From Methylacidiphilum sp. Yel (GTDB lineage: Bacteria; Verrucomicrobiota; Verrucomicrobiia; Methylacidiphilales; Methylacidiphilaceae), in contig NZ_LXQB01000067.1 of assembly GCF_004421185.1 (NCBI RefSeq), positions 1 to 64,000 of the forward strand: DNA of 64,000 nucleotides, in the 5' to 3' direction. The position numbers and the translations under genes are program-made. How positions within the stretch are numbered: position 1 is the first letter of the stretch; each line of letters opens with the position of its first letter. Below the pieces are notes generated by a model. That model worked only from the letters and a program-made list of their open reading frames with translations, did no database searches and was not told where the DNA came from. Shown in pieces: positions 36,717 through 44,759 of this stretch.

Positions 36717-38003
36717 ATGCAAAATGGGTTATTTCTAGCGATTGTTTTTTTTTTCTTTCAGAGTTTGATCCCTCTTTTTGCTGTGCAAAAATTATCTCCC
36801 CTTGCCCCCTCTCCTGATTGGTCACGTCTAGATCAATTTCAAGAAACCATTACAAGGGATGAGTTTGTTCAATTGATAAACACGCTTTATTCTCCAAGTG
36901 GATCCTTTTGGCGATATACAATCATTAATGGCAACGAAGTAACTATATATTCAGATACGGAGCATAACGAACTGTTATATCGATTGCGACTTGCTCCCGA
37001 TCCAGAATCACAGGTGCCTCTAAAGGCAAATTGGGTATCTAATATAAAAACTAGAGGAGAAGAGCCTCTAGAAACTAAGCCACTAAAAGGCCTCATTATC
37101 TGCTTGGATCCCGGACATATTGGAGGGAAATGGGCGAAAATGGAAGAAAGGTTTTTTCAAATTGGTTCTGATCCTCCTGTCATAGAAGCTGAGCTCAATA
37201 TGAATGTTTGTAAAAGAGCAGCGAAATTGTTGGAAGATGCTGGAGCAAGAGTTGTCTGGACAAAAAAAGATTATGAGCCTGTGACAGAACTACGGCCAGC
37301 CAATCTAAGGAAGGACGCCATTGCGCTTCTTTTTCCATTCGAAAACCAAGACAATCTGCCATATCGTTTTTCAGATGAAATAGAGAAAAAAATTTCATTA
37401 ACCGCTGAAAGACTTTTCTATAGAAATGCAGAAATAAGAGCGAGAGCCGAGATAGTGGATCGTTTGAGGCCGGATATAACAATTTGTGTCCATTTCAATG
37501 CCGACAAATGGTCAGACCATCCAACACGGGAAGAGCTTGTTCCCAAAAGTAAACTGGTGGTATTCGTTAATGGAAATTATTCGGAGGAAGAGCTAGTTTT
37601 TGATGATCAGAAATGGGATATGCTCTACAAGCTTTTGTCTCGGACAGCTCTACCTGAGTTGGAAATTTCTGAAGCTGTAGCCAAAGAAATGGAAGTCGTA
37701 TGGAACTTCCCACCTGAAACGTATACGAATTGGTCGGCAGCCTATAAAGTCGGGAAAAGTCCTTATGTTTTTGCAAGAAATTTATTGGCTAATCGAATCT
37801 ATCATAGCCCAGTTGTGTTTATTGAGGGTCCGTATATGAACTCCCATGATTCCTATGATAGGATCATTGCTGGGGATTATGATGGCAATAAAAATATAAA
37901 TGGAAAATCTGTTAAAAGCATTTTTGTTGAGTATGCAGAAATCATCACTCAGGGAATAATATCCTGGGCTACATCCAAGCAAGGAATTGTTGTTCAAGAA
38001 TAG
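36717..38003 (+). CDS. N-acetylmuramoyl-L-alanine amidase (Amidase_3)
   Basis: It cleaves the bond between MurNAc and the peptide stem in peptidoglycan. A signal peptide (about 1-22) exports it. The zinc site is readable: ICLDPGHIGG (His), VIEAELNMNV (Glu) and ITICVHFNADKW (His), with a conserved late Glu in VVFIEGPYMNS. The N-terminal 125 residues are a separate domain of unknown type. An insertion between the Glu and second His is longer than in AmiC. The 428 residues are in the range for exported amidases. It is convergent with sufT, with 22 bases between. Confidence 0.85.
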   Translation: MQNGLFLAIVFFFFQSLIPLFAVQKLSPLAPSPDWSRLDQFQETITRDEFVQLINTLYSPSGSFWRYTIINGNEVTIYSDTEHNELLYRLRLAPDPESQVPLKANWVSNIKTRGEEPLETKPLKGLIICLDPGHIGGKWAKMEERFFQIGSDPPVIEAELNMNVCKRAAKLLEDAGARVVWTKKDYEPVTELRPANLRKDAIALLFPFENQDNLPYRFSDEIEKKISLTAERLFYRNAEIRARAEIVDRLRPDITICVHFNADKWSDHPTREELVPKSKLVVFVNGNYSEEELVFDDQKWDMLYKLLSRTALPELEISEAVAKEMEVVWNFPPETYTNWSAAYKVGKSPYVFARNLLANRIYHSPVVFIEGPYMNSHDSYDRIIAGDYDGNKNINGKSVKSIFVEYAEIITQGIISWATSKQGIVVQE

Positions 38004-38025
38004 GAACAAGAAAAAAACGGTTCTC

Positions 38026-38580
38026 TTAAACCAAACCAAGGATCATTTTTCCTTCCTCGCTAATCATACTGGGATTCCATGGAGGGTCCCAAACCAAGTC
38101 CACTTGGGCTTCTGAAACAGCTGGTATTTCAAGGATTCTTGATTGAGCGTTTTGTGCTAAAATAGTCCCCATGCCACATCCAGGTGCAGTCAATGTCATC
38201 TTAACAGCTACTGAATAACTACCGTCTTCTTTACTTTTAATTTGACAGTCGTATACTAATCCAAGATCTACAATGTTTACAGGAATTTCTGGGTCGTAGA
38301 CTTCTTTTAGGCGGCTGTATATAATTTCTTCGGTCAGTTCTTCATGTTCGCTTAAAATCTCTTTCTGGGAAGAAAGCTCTTGTTGGATTCCAAGGGCATC
38401 GGCATCTTTAGAGTCAACTCTCACCAATAGCCTATTATCATAAAGGAGAGTATATGAGCCTCCCAAGGATTGGGTAATCTGGAAGGGTTTATCCTTCTGA
38501 AGCTGTACTTTTTCGCCGCTGGGAATGAGAATAGCTTCTAGATCTCTGGTCAACTTGGATTGGGAACTGTTCAGGTTCAT
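38026..38580 (-). CDS. sufT: SufT-like Fe-S maturation protein (DUF59/MIP18)
   Basis: The C-terminal half (about 80-184) is a MIP18/DUF59 domain with VYDPEIPVNIVDLGLVYD and MTLTAPGCGMG, which has the conserved cysteine, and ends VDLVWDPPWNPSMISEEGK. The N-terminal half (about 1-75, IPSGEKVQLQKDKPFQITQSLGG) is the extension that distinguishes SufT from stand-alone DUF59 proteins. SufT helps mature iron-sulfur enzymes, mainly under high demand. It is the last gene of the sufC-sufB-sufD-sufT run and follows sufD by 33 bases. Confidence 0.9.
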   Translation of the reverse strand: MNLNSSQSKLTRDLEAILIPSGEKVQLQKDKPFQITQSLGGSYTLLYDNRLLVRVDSKDADALGIQQELSSQKEILSEHEELTEEIIYSRLKEVYDPEIPVNIVDLGLVYDCQIKSKEDGSYSVAVKMTLTAPGCGMGTILAQNAQSRILEIPAVSEAQVDLVWDPPWNPSMISEEGKMILGLV

Positions 38581-38613
38581 TTCACAGTATAGAGTATAGA
38601 TAACACCTTTGGT

Positions 38614-39906
38614 TTATACTTGCAAGCAACTGTGGAAAAAGTCAAGAATTCGATCAGCTATTTGCGTATTTTTTAATCTTTGGGCACACTCAGCAAGAAA
38701 CCCAACCGAATAAAGCTTTTCAAAAACCACTTTGGGTATCCCTCTTTGTTGACTATAAAATAGTTCTTCTTTTGCTAAGCTTCCAGTTGTCGCTCCATGA
38801 GTGCATCGAACATCATCGGCCATAATTTCAAGACCAGGTAAGGAATTGGCTTCAGCGTTTTCTCCCAATATCAAATTTTTATTACTTTGATAGGCATCCG
38901 TTTTCTGTGCCTCTGGAGAAACATCGATCATGCCAGAAAAAATAGTTTTTGCTGAATCAAACAATACATTTTTAAACAATAGATTACTGGTTGTATAAGG
39001 AGCGGAATGAATCTGGAGGGTTCGTTGATCAAATTCTTGATTATTCTTTGCTATAGTAGCTGAAAGAACTTCGGCTGAGCCTCCGGCACCACTGAGGCGT
39101 GTTTTGCCTTCAAATCGATTGTATGCCCCTCCAACATTGACGTAGAGAGAAGAACTTTGAGCGTCTTGGCCAACATCGGTAAGGCTGAATAGAAAAGAAT
39201 TAACCTCTTTGGCCCATTGTTGTACAGAGACAAGTTCGAAATGAGATGATTGCCGAAGGTAACTTTCTATTGCTGAGCAACTAAAGCCTCCTCTCTCATT
39301 GATAGATCTAAAATTTAATTGTACTCTTGCCTTACTACCTTCTTCCAAAACGAATAAGCAGTGTGGATAGGTTCCTGTGTTAGGCTCAGAAAGCCAAAAC
39401 CATACTTCAAAAAATTCCTGAATTTCAACATATTTAGGAACATAAAGAAAAACGCCAGATAGAGTATTCGATCGATGGAGAGCTTCTAATTTGTCACTCC
39501 CCATAGAAAGTTTTTCTTTAAAAATGTACTCTTTTAAGAGGTCAGGATATAAGGTTATGGCGTCAAATAAAGGAGAGAAAATGACTCCCATTTTTTGAAG
39601 TTTTTCAGAGATTGGAGAATAAAAAAGCAAGGTATCATTTCCGTAGACAATCGAACCAAGTGAATTTTCATAAGGGAAGAATTGACAGATCTTGTCTAGA
39701 TCCGAAGGACTCACTGGAATCTCTGGAGGGTAACCTTCCCATTTTACTTTCTCTATAGTGGTAAATCGCCATTTTTCATCTTTTTTTTGTGGAGGGGAAA
39801 GCCTCTCATAGTCCAAAAGGGCTTGCCTTCGGACATCTTCCCACCAGGAAGGGATGATATTTTTTTCTGCCTTGGTTACTACAGAGTTCTTTTGCATAAG
39901 GTGCAT
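38614..39906 (-). CDS. sufD: Fe-S assembly scaffold subunit SufD
   Basis: A partner of SufB in the SufBC2D scaffold complex. The beta-helix core appears from about residue 170, and the C-terminal part holds the family segment PGLEIMADDVRCTHGATTG, with the cysteine and histidine known to matter in SufD, then SQQRGIPK and FFHSCLQV at the end. The 430 residues fit. SufB lies 47 bases upstream on the same strand. Two nearby ATGs (39906 and nine bases on) cannot be told apart. Confidence 0.93.
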   Translation of the reverse strand: MHLMQKNSVVTKAEKNIIPSWWEDVRRQALLDYERLSPPQKKDEKWRFTTIEKVKWEGYPPEIPVSPSDLDKICQFFPYENSLGSIVYGNDTLLFYSPISEKLQKMGVIFSPLFDAITLYPDLLKEYIFKEKLSMGSDKLEALHRSNTLSGVFLYVPKYVEIQEFFEVWFWLSEPNTGTYPHCLFVLEEGSKARVQLNFRSINERGGFSCSAIESYLRQSSHFELVSVQQWAKEVNSFLFSLTDVGQDAQSSSLYVNVGGAYNRFEGKTRLSGAGGSAEVLSATIAKNNQEFDQRTLQIHSAPYTTSNLLFKNVLFDSAKTIFSGMIDVSPEAQKTDAYQSNKNLILGENAEANSLPGLEIMADDVRCTHGATTGSLAKEELFYSQQRGIPKVVFEKLYSVGFLAECAQRLKNTQIADRILDFFHSCLQV

Positions 39907-39953
39907 GGGAAACTACTCCATTGTCTATTAGAATGACAGATCTTTAAGGAAGC

Positions 39954-41378
39954 CTAACCAACAGAACCTTCCATTTCCAAATCGATCAACCTTTTTAATT
40001 CTACACTATATTCCATGGGAAATTCTCTCACTAGTTCATTGATAAATCCGTTAACTGATAAGCTCATAGCTTCATCTTCAGGTAGTCCACGTTGTTGCAT
40101 ATAAAAGAGTTGTTCAGCACTGATCTTACTAACAGTTGCTTCATGTTGAGTGGCATTTTTATTGCCAATCACTGTTATTGCTGGATAAGTGTCTGTCCGT
40201 GAAGAGGAGTTAATAAGTAAGGCATCACATTCGGTATTATTCTTACAATTTTTTAAATGATTAGGCATGCTAACAAGCCCTCGGTAACTGGCTCTTCCTG
40301 AGCCAATACTAATGCTCTTGGAAATAATATTACTGGTGGTTTCATCGGCAGCATGATACATTTTTGCACCTGTATCTTGATGCTGACCACTATTTGCTAG
40401 CGCAATGCTAAGGACCTCTCCCCTCGCTTTTCTCCCCTTAAGGACAACCCCTGGATATTTCATTGTCAAGCGGGAGCCGATGTTGCAGTCGAGCCATCGG
40501 ACTTCGGCTTCTTCCATGGCAATGGCTCTTTTGGTTACTAGATTGAAAACATTCGAACTCCAATTTTGGACCGTTATATATTGAATTTTTGCACCAGGCA
40601 TGGCGACCAACTCAACGACAGCACTGTGTAAGGTGGAGGTTTCAAACCGAGGCGCCGTACATCCCTCCATGTATGTCACTTCTGATCCTTCATCAGCAAT
40701 GATAAGAGTTCTTTCAAACTGACCAAAACTTTCGGCATTGATTCTGAAATAAGCTTGAAGCGGCTGTTGAACTTTAACTCCTGGAGGGACATATATAAAG
40801 CTTCCACCACTGAAGACGGCACTATTCAAAGCCGCAAACTTATTATCGGCTGGGGGTATAACTTTAGCAAACCACTTTCGAAAAATTTCTGGATATTTGT
40901 GTAATCCCTCTGTGCTGCCAACAAATATAACCCCTTGTTTACTTAATGATTCTTTGATGTTGGAATAAGCAGATTCGCTGTCAAATTGAGCTTCAACGCC
41001 AGCAAGAAACTTTCTTTCCTGCTCCGGAATCCCCAATCTTTCAAAGGTTTTTTTAACTTCCTCAGGCACATCGTCCCAACTTCTTTGAGGAGCCTTGTTG
41101 TAGGCTAGATAATAGCGGATTTTATCAAAATCAATTTTTTCGAGCTCTTTGCTTGCCCAATGCACAGGCAAAGGCTTTTGGAGAAAAATATGAAGGGCTC
41201 TTTTCCTAAAAGCACGGATCCAATCGGGGTCATTTTTTACATCGCAAATATAATCAATGGTTTTTTCATTTAGCCCTATGCCAGCATCATAAGAATACTC
41301 AATATCATAAGAGAAATCCTCTACAAGGGAATTGATTGACACAACCTCTTCTTTATTCATTTCTTTTACAGTCTGCAT
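39954..41378 (-). CDS. sufB: Fe-S assembly scaffold SufB
   Basis: The SufB subunit builds and holds the nascent cluster. The N-terminal part has [12 protein letters not shown] and [14 protein letters not shown], followed by the beta-helix with [27 protein letters not shown] with a conserved Cys, and near the end [10 protein letters not shown] and [20 protein letters not shown]. The 474 residues match SufB well. GGGGGA lies upstream of the ATG. It sits between sufC and sufD in the usual order. Confidence 0.97.
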   Translation of the reverse strand: MQTVKEMNKEEVVSINSLVEDFSYDIEYSYDAGIGLNEKTIDYICDVKNDPDWIRAFRKRALHIFLQKPLPVHWASKELEKIDFDKIRYYLAYNKAPQRSWDDVPEEVKKTFERLGIPEQERKFLAGVEAQFDSESAYSNIKESLSKQGVIFVGSTEGLHKYPEIFRKWFAKVIPPADNKFAALNSAVFSGGSFIYVPPGVKVQQPLQAYFRINAESFGQFERTLIIADEGSEVTYMEGCTAPRFETSTLHSAVVELVAMPGAKIQYITVQNWSSNVFNLVTKRAIAMEEAEVRWLDCNIGSRLTMKYPGVVLKGRKARGEVLSIALANSGQHQDTGAKMYHAADETTSNIISKSISIGSGRASYRGLVSMPNHLKNCKNNTECDALLINSSSRTDTYPAITVIGNKNATQHEATVSKISAEQLFYMQQRGLPEDEAMSLSVNGFINELVREFPMEYSVELKRLIDLEMEGSVG

Positions 41379-41420
41379 AGGTTTCCCCCTTTTTTGTTTA
41401 TAATGAAATGTAGTTCAACT

Positions 41421-42179
41421 TTATGGAGTTTGCACTGCCAATTCTTCTTCAAATTGGCTGTATCCTTTTTCTTCTAGTTTTAAAGCTAGCTCCTTTGTTC
41501 CACTTTCCACTATCCTTCCATTGACCATTACATGGACACGATCTGGAAAAATATAATTAAGAAGTCTTTGATAATGGGTAATGAGTAAAATACCCATATG
41601 AGGGCCTTTCAAGGAATTCACTCCGTTAGCAACGATTTTAAGGGCGTCAATGTCTAAACCACTATCCGTTTCATCAAGAATAGCATACTTTGGTTTTAAG
41701 ATAGCCATTTGAAGAATTTCGCTCCTCTTTTTTTCTCCTCCAGAAAAACCTTCGTTAACATATCGGGAACTAAATTTCCTATCCATAGCTAGTTTTTCCA
41801 TAGCGGCATACAGCTCTTTGTAAAAATCGGTGATGTTAAGCGTCTTTCCTTCAGGAAGCCTTGCTTGTAAAGCCGCACGAAGAAAGTTAGCTACCGTCAC
41901 TCCAGGAATCTCACAAGGATATTGAAAGGCCATAAACAATCCCTTTCTCGACCTTTCATCTGGGGCAAGATCAAGGATGGGTTCTCCATCCAACAATACT
42001 GTTCCCGAATAGACTTCATAATCGGGATGTCCCGTTAACAATTTTGAAAGGGTGCTTTTTCCTGACCCATTCGGCCCCATGATAGCATGAACTTCTCCTG
42101 GATTGATTTCCAAAGATACGCCTTTAACAATCTCTTTTCCTCCAATGCCTCCGTGAAGATTTTCTATTTTTAAGCTCAT
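41421..42179 (-). CDS. sufC: SufC ATPase of the Fe-S assembly complex
   Basis: This ABC-type ATPase drives the SufB-SufD scaffold and is not a transporter. Walker [11 protein letters not shown]-loop [11 protein letters not shown], signature GFSGGEKKR and Walker [12 protein letters not shown] are all present, with the SufC-specific ITHYQRLL. The 252 residues are normal. AGGA lies seven bases before the ATG. It is the first gene of the suf run; a copy of AAAGCATGCCAA lies 24 bases upstream and may be an operator. No sufS, sufE or regulator (IscR/SufR) gene adjoins it. Confidence 0.96.
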   Translation of the reverse strand: MSLKIENLHGGIGGKEIVKGVSLEINPGEVHAIMGPNGSGKSTLSKLLTGHPDYEVYSGTVLLDGEPILDLAPDERSRKGLFMAFQYPCEIPGVTVANFLRAALQARLPEGKTLNITDFYKELYAAMEKLAMDRKFSSRYVNEGFSGGEKKRSEILQMAILKPKYAILDETDSGLDIDALKIVANGVNSLKGPHMGILLITHYQRLLNYIFPDRVHVMVNGRIVESGTKELALKLEEKGYSQFEEELAVQTP

Positions 42180-42371
42180 AATCTATTCCTACTATAGAGC
42201 TAAAAGCATGCCAAGTTTTTCCTCTAATTATTCAGGTTTTTTCTTAATTTTGAATGGAAGAAATACTACAATTATGTACAATGTATAGAAAATAACATTA
42301 CAAAAGAAATTACTTTATCATTTTTATTTATTATATTTTTTCTCTTTTTCTTTTTCTAAACAATGAGGTTA
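42180..42371. promoter_or_regulatory. suf operon upstream region
   Basis: This is AT-rich DNA without a coding frame. AAAGCATGCCAA (42203-42214) is repeated nearly exactly as AAAGCATGCTAA at 42400-42411 on the other side of the spacer. The core GCATGC is palindromic. The pair looks like binding sites for one regulator of the divergent transcripts. No confident -35/-10 pair for sufC could be chosen. Confidence 0.4.
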
Positions 42372-42399
42372 TTGTTTTTGCTTGACGATCGGATAATAT
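42372..42399 (+). promoter_or_regulatory. Candidate promoter for RNA/tRNA-Pro
   Basis: TTGTTT (42372-42377), a 16-base spacer and TAATAT (42394-42399) form a plausible sigma-70-type promoter reading rightward. Transcription would start near 42406, about 127 bases before mature tRNA-Pro. The second AAAGCATGC repeat overlaps the start point. Confidence 0.4.
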
Positions 42400-42405
42400 A
42401 AAGCA

Positions 42406-42514
42406 TGCTAACTCCACGCGCAAAGTTTTAGAGGGTTGGCCAACCGATTCTATTCTTCTAGCCAAGTCACCTGTTCAGTGTGTGGATGTAGGGTATGAGG
42501 AGGGGACCCTTTTT
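42406..42514 (+). ncRNA. Candidate structured small RNA upstream of tRNA-Pro
   Basis: TCCACGCGC (42413-42421) can pair over nine positions with GTGTGTGGA (42478-42486), with two G-U pairs that make the plus strand the better RNA. Inside, TTGGC (42436-42440) pairs with GCCAA (42461-42465), extended by AGG/CCT across an internal loop. A five-pair hairpin (42490-42510) followed by five T could terminate it. It matches no RNA family I know (not SRP, 6S, tmRNA or RNase P). It could instead be a tRNA-Pro leader. Confidence 0.35.
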
Positions 42515-42532
42515 AGGAAAGATGGGAGACAA

Positions 42533-42610
42533 CGGGGCGTAGCTCAGCCTGGCTAGAGCACCTGCTTTGGGAGCAGGGAGTCGCAGGTTCAAATCCTGTC
42601 GCCCCGACCA
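42533..42610 (+). tRNA. tRNA-Pro (TGG)
   Basis: Acceptor CGGGGCG pairs with CGCCCCG; anticodon stem CCTGC/GCAGG carries loop TTTGGGA with anticodon TGG (42568-42570); the T arm has GGTTCAAATCC. The discriminator is A and CCA (42608-42610) is encoded, unlike in the other two tRNAs here. Confidence 0.96.
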
Positions 42611-43018
42611 AAAAAGCCTTTTAACGTTTCTAGAGGAAGATATTTACGCGTTTGCTTTCCCAGAGAGAAGAGCTTTTGAAAATCAGAAGTTAGTGTTTTG
42701 TCCAACAGGCGTCGACTTGGTCCAATTTTATATACGATTTGGTTTCATCAAAATCGTTTAACGAAGGCAGTTTTTCAGTGTGAGGAGAGCGGATAAAATC
42801 CATTCTCTCAATGGATTGATCCAATTTTGTTTCCCTTTTGCCTCTCTACAAGCAAGGACCAAGTTATTTGAGGCAATGATAATAACGATAAGTTCCGCTG
42901 TTGCTGTATCCATTGATGCCGTTATTGCCGCTGGGCATTCGCTGCATTTCAAAATTTCGGTGAGTGGAAAAGGCTTTTTTCATTGAATGGCCGAGCTTGG
43001 CTCTGTTTTTCGAAACTA
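42611..43018. other. Gene-free stretch between tRNA-Pro and L,D-transpeptidase gene
   Basis: About 400 bases without a recognisable gene. Two opposed frames of 60-70 codons (42780-42986 plus, 42758-42952 minus) lack ribosome-binding sites and family motifs. AAAAAAGCCTTTT (42610-42622) and its exact reverse complement (42968-42980) flank the stretch as a 13-base inverted repeat; each is also a possible terminator remnant. Confidence 0.5.
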
Positions 43019-44056
43019 TCACTCAAGAGGCTTTTTCTTTTTTGAAGGGGAAGGATCAACAGTAGTGGATTTCGTTGAATGGCTTGCTAACTTTATAGCG
43101 CTTATTTTTTTCTTGCTGTGGACCAAGGGTTTTGTCGAATGAGGATGTTTAGAACTATGGGTAGTGGCTAGCCTTTTGGAAGCCAATTGGGAATGACCCT
43201 TTGAGTTAGTAGTTGGAGCCATGTTTCTAGGATGCTGTTGGACAAGGAGATAATTGCTTTGGGTTAGAGTTTTTTGAGGAATCGTTCCTGAAATAGCTGT
43301 GTTTGATCTTGTCTCAGAAGCTACTGCTATTGCTGGTACAACCTTGATGGAAGGTTCTTCTTGGATAGGGAAAGAAGCCACTGATTGAATTCTTGGCTGA
43401 TTATAAAAATGAAAACTTGCTAAAATCTCTTTAGGAACCGGCTTTTTGAGTGATTCTTTCTGAATATATACTGGAGTGTTTTCTCCAACCAAATCGTAAA
43501 GTTCAAGGACATCCCTATTTTTCATTCTTATACACCCATAACTGACAGGCTGTCCGACAAGCGGTTCTTGATTCGTCCCATGGATAAATATTCCTCTATA
43601 AAAGGAATTTTTATTCTGAGAATCCAAACCTCTAAGCCAAAGAATTCTTGTCAATATGCTGTCATGATCAAAAGCCGGATTTGAAGGATCATAAGCAGTC
43701 AATTTAATGACATCCCCAGTAAATTTCCTATGGTAAAACTTGCCGCCCAAAGGAATGCCATCCCCTATTTTTTTTGCAATAACAAACCTCCCAATGGGGG
43801 TTTTATAACTATTCCATTCATCCCCAATACCGTATTTAGAGGTGGATACAAGATAATAACGGTGGGATTCTCCATTTTTGCCTACATTTTGAATCAGTTC
43901 CATTTTTTGATCATGAATGCTCACCCGGATCAAATTGGAAGGAAGTGCCGAAGAAAGTTGTTTTGACTTTTGTGTGTTATTTAGAGCGCATCCTCCCAAA
44001 AACAAAGCGGATAGAACGGTTGCATAAAAAAAACGTGGGAAAGAAGATTTTTGCAT
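43019..44056 (-). CDS. L,D-transpeptidase (YkuD), lipoprotein
   Basis: An envelope enzyme that makes 3-3 peptidoglycan crosslinks or attaches proteins to the wall. The lipobox LGGC near residue 22 follows a signal sequence. The YkuD domain (about 45-205) carries the catalytic HGTNQE and SYGCIRM motif, with the nucleophile Cys in the latter. The last 110 residues are a Ser/Thr/Lys-rich, very basic tail (KKKISAIKLASHSTK and similar), likely disordered and able to bind wall polymers. The start is well placed for the signal peptide. A 12-base palindrome TGCCATTTGGCA (44080-44091) lies 24 bases upstream. Confidence 0.88.
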   Translation of the reverse strand: MQKSSFPRFFYATVLSALFLGGCALNNTQKSKQLSSALPSNLIRVSIHDQKMELIQNVGKNGESHRYYLVSTSKYGIGDEWNSYKTPIGRFVIAKKIGDGIPLGGKFYHRKFTGDVIKLTAYDPSNPAFDHDSILTRILWLRGLDSQNKNSFYRGIFIHGTNQEPLVGQPVSYGCIRMKNRDVLELYDLVGENTPVYIQKESLKKPVPKEILASFHFYNQPRIQSVASFPIQEEPSIKVVPAIAVASETRSNTAISGTIPQKTLTQSNYLLVQQHPRNMAPTTNSKGHSQLASKRLATTHSSKHPHSTKPLVHSKKKISAIKLASHSTKSTTVDPSPSKKKKPLE

Positions 44057-44412
44057 TTTTACTCATTTTATGGAATAAATGCCATTTGGCAATGAATTTG
44101 TCTAAGTTTTTTCCCTGACTCGACGAGCCTAAGGCCATACGGATCAAGGAAGAGAAAAGATAACGCGGGAAAAGAGGCTATTTGTAGCTTAGAAACACTA
44201 GTAAGTTTAAAGTAAGACAGAGAGAAGCCAAGTGTGTGGAGCCAAAAGGGCTATCAGGCAAAAAGAGCTTAGCCCAAAGAAAAGGAAGAGAAGCCAATGG
44301 CAGTTAACTTGGGACATATCATTTGTAAGAATTTTTAAGGGCTAAAAACATAGCATTCAGCAGGCTCTCAAATTTCATTGACAACTGTATAGAGCACATT
44401 AAAAATCGGAGC
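44057..44412. other. Purine-rich intergenic region
   Basis: This 356-base region lies between two divergent genes. Near the transpeptidase gene is the inverted repeat TGCCATTTGGCA (44080-44091). The middle (44130-44330) is unusually purine-rich on the plus strand and encodes no clear protein or tRNA. At the right, TTGACA (44378-44383) with an A-rich -10 near 44400-44406 would be a promoter for the Rieske gene, placing the start of transcription almost at its ATG (44413). Confidence 0.4.
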
Positions 44413-44721
44413 ATGGCTAAAATTAAATGTCCTTTTAAAGCTTCTGAAATTCCTGAAGGAGGGGCTAAATGCATCGAACTGGAGGGAAAAAAAATAGCTA
44501 TCTTTTGTTATAAGGGAGCATATTATGCTCTTGATGATACATGTCCCCACGAAGGAGGTCCTCTGAGTGAAGGATTTCTGGAAGAGGGGGAAGTGGAATG
44601 CCCGTGGCATGGTGCACGGTTTAGTTTAAAGACAGGAGATGTTCTTTGTGGCCCAGCAACTAAAGGAGTAACAGCTTATCATTGTCAGAAAATAGGAGAA
44701 GACTTAGAGGTGGAGATTTGA
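44413..44721 (+). CDS. Rieske-type [2Fe-2S] ferredoxin
   Basis: A 102-residue single-domain Rieske protein that carries electrons for oxygenases or reductases. Both cluster motifs are intact: CPHEGGPLSEG (C-x-H) and CPWHGARFSLKTG (C-x2-H). The N-terminus KIKCPFKASEIPEGGAKCIELEGK is typical of the ring-hydroxylating ferredoxin or NirD-like small Rieske group. It has no signal peptide, so it is soluble in the cytoplasm. It lies 38 bases upstream of the glycosyltransferase-like gene on the same strand. No oxygenase partner is adjacent. GGAG is only one base from the ATG, and a promoter-like TTGACA is very close, so the leader may be very short. Confidence 0.9.
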   Translation: MAKIKCPFKASEIPEGGAKCIELEGKKIAIFCYKGAYYALDDTCPHEGGPLSEGFLEEGEVECPWHGARFSLKTGDVLCGPATKGVTAYHCQKIGEDLEVEI

Positions 44722-44759
44722 ATTTATTTTTTGGCCTCAAAATGATATTTGAATGATAC

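Noticed and set aside
42758-42986. Opposed short frames after tRNA-Pro
   Set aside because: No ribosome-binding sites or motifs, and each is contradicted by the other.
44130-44330. Known structured RNA (RNase P RNA, tmRNA, 6S, SRP) in the purine-rich gap
   Set aside because: None of the conserved core sequences of these RNAs is present on either strand.
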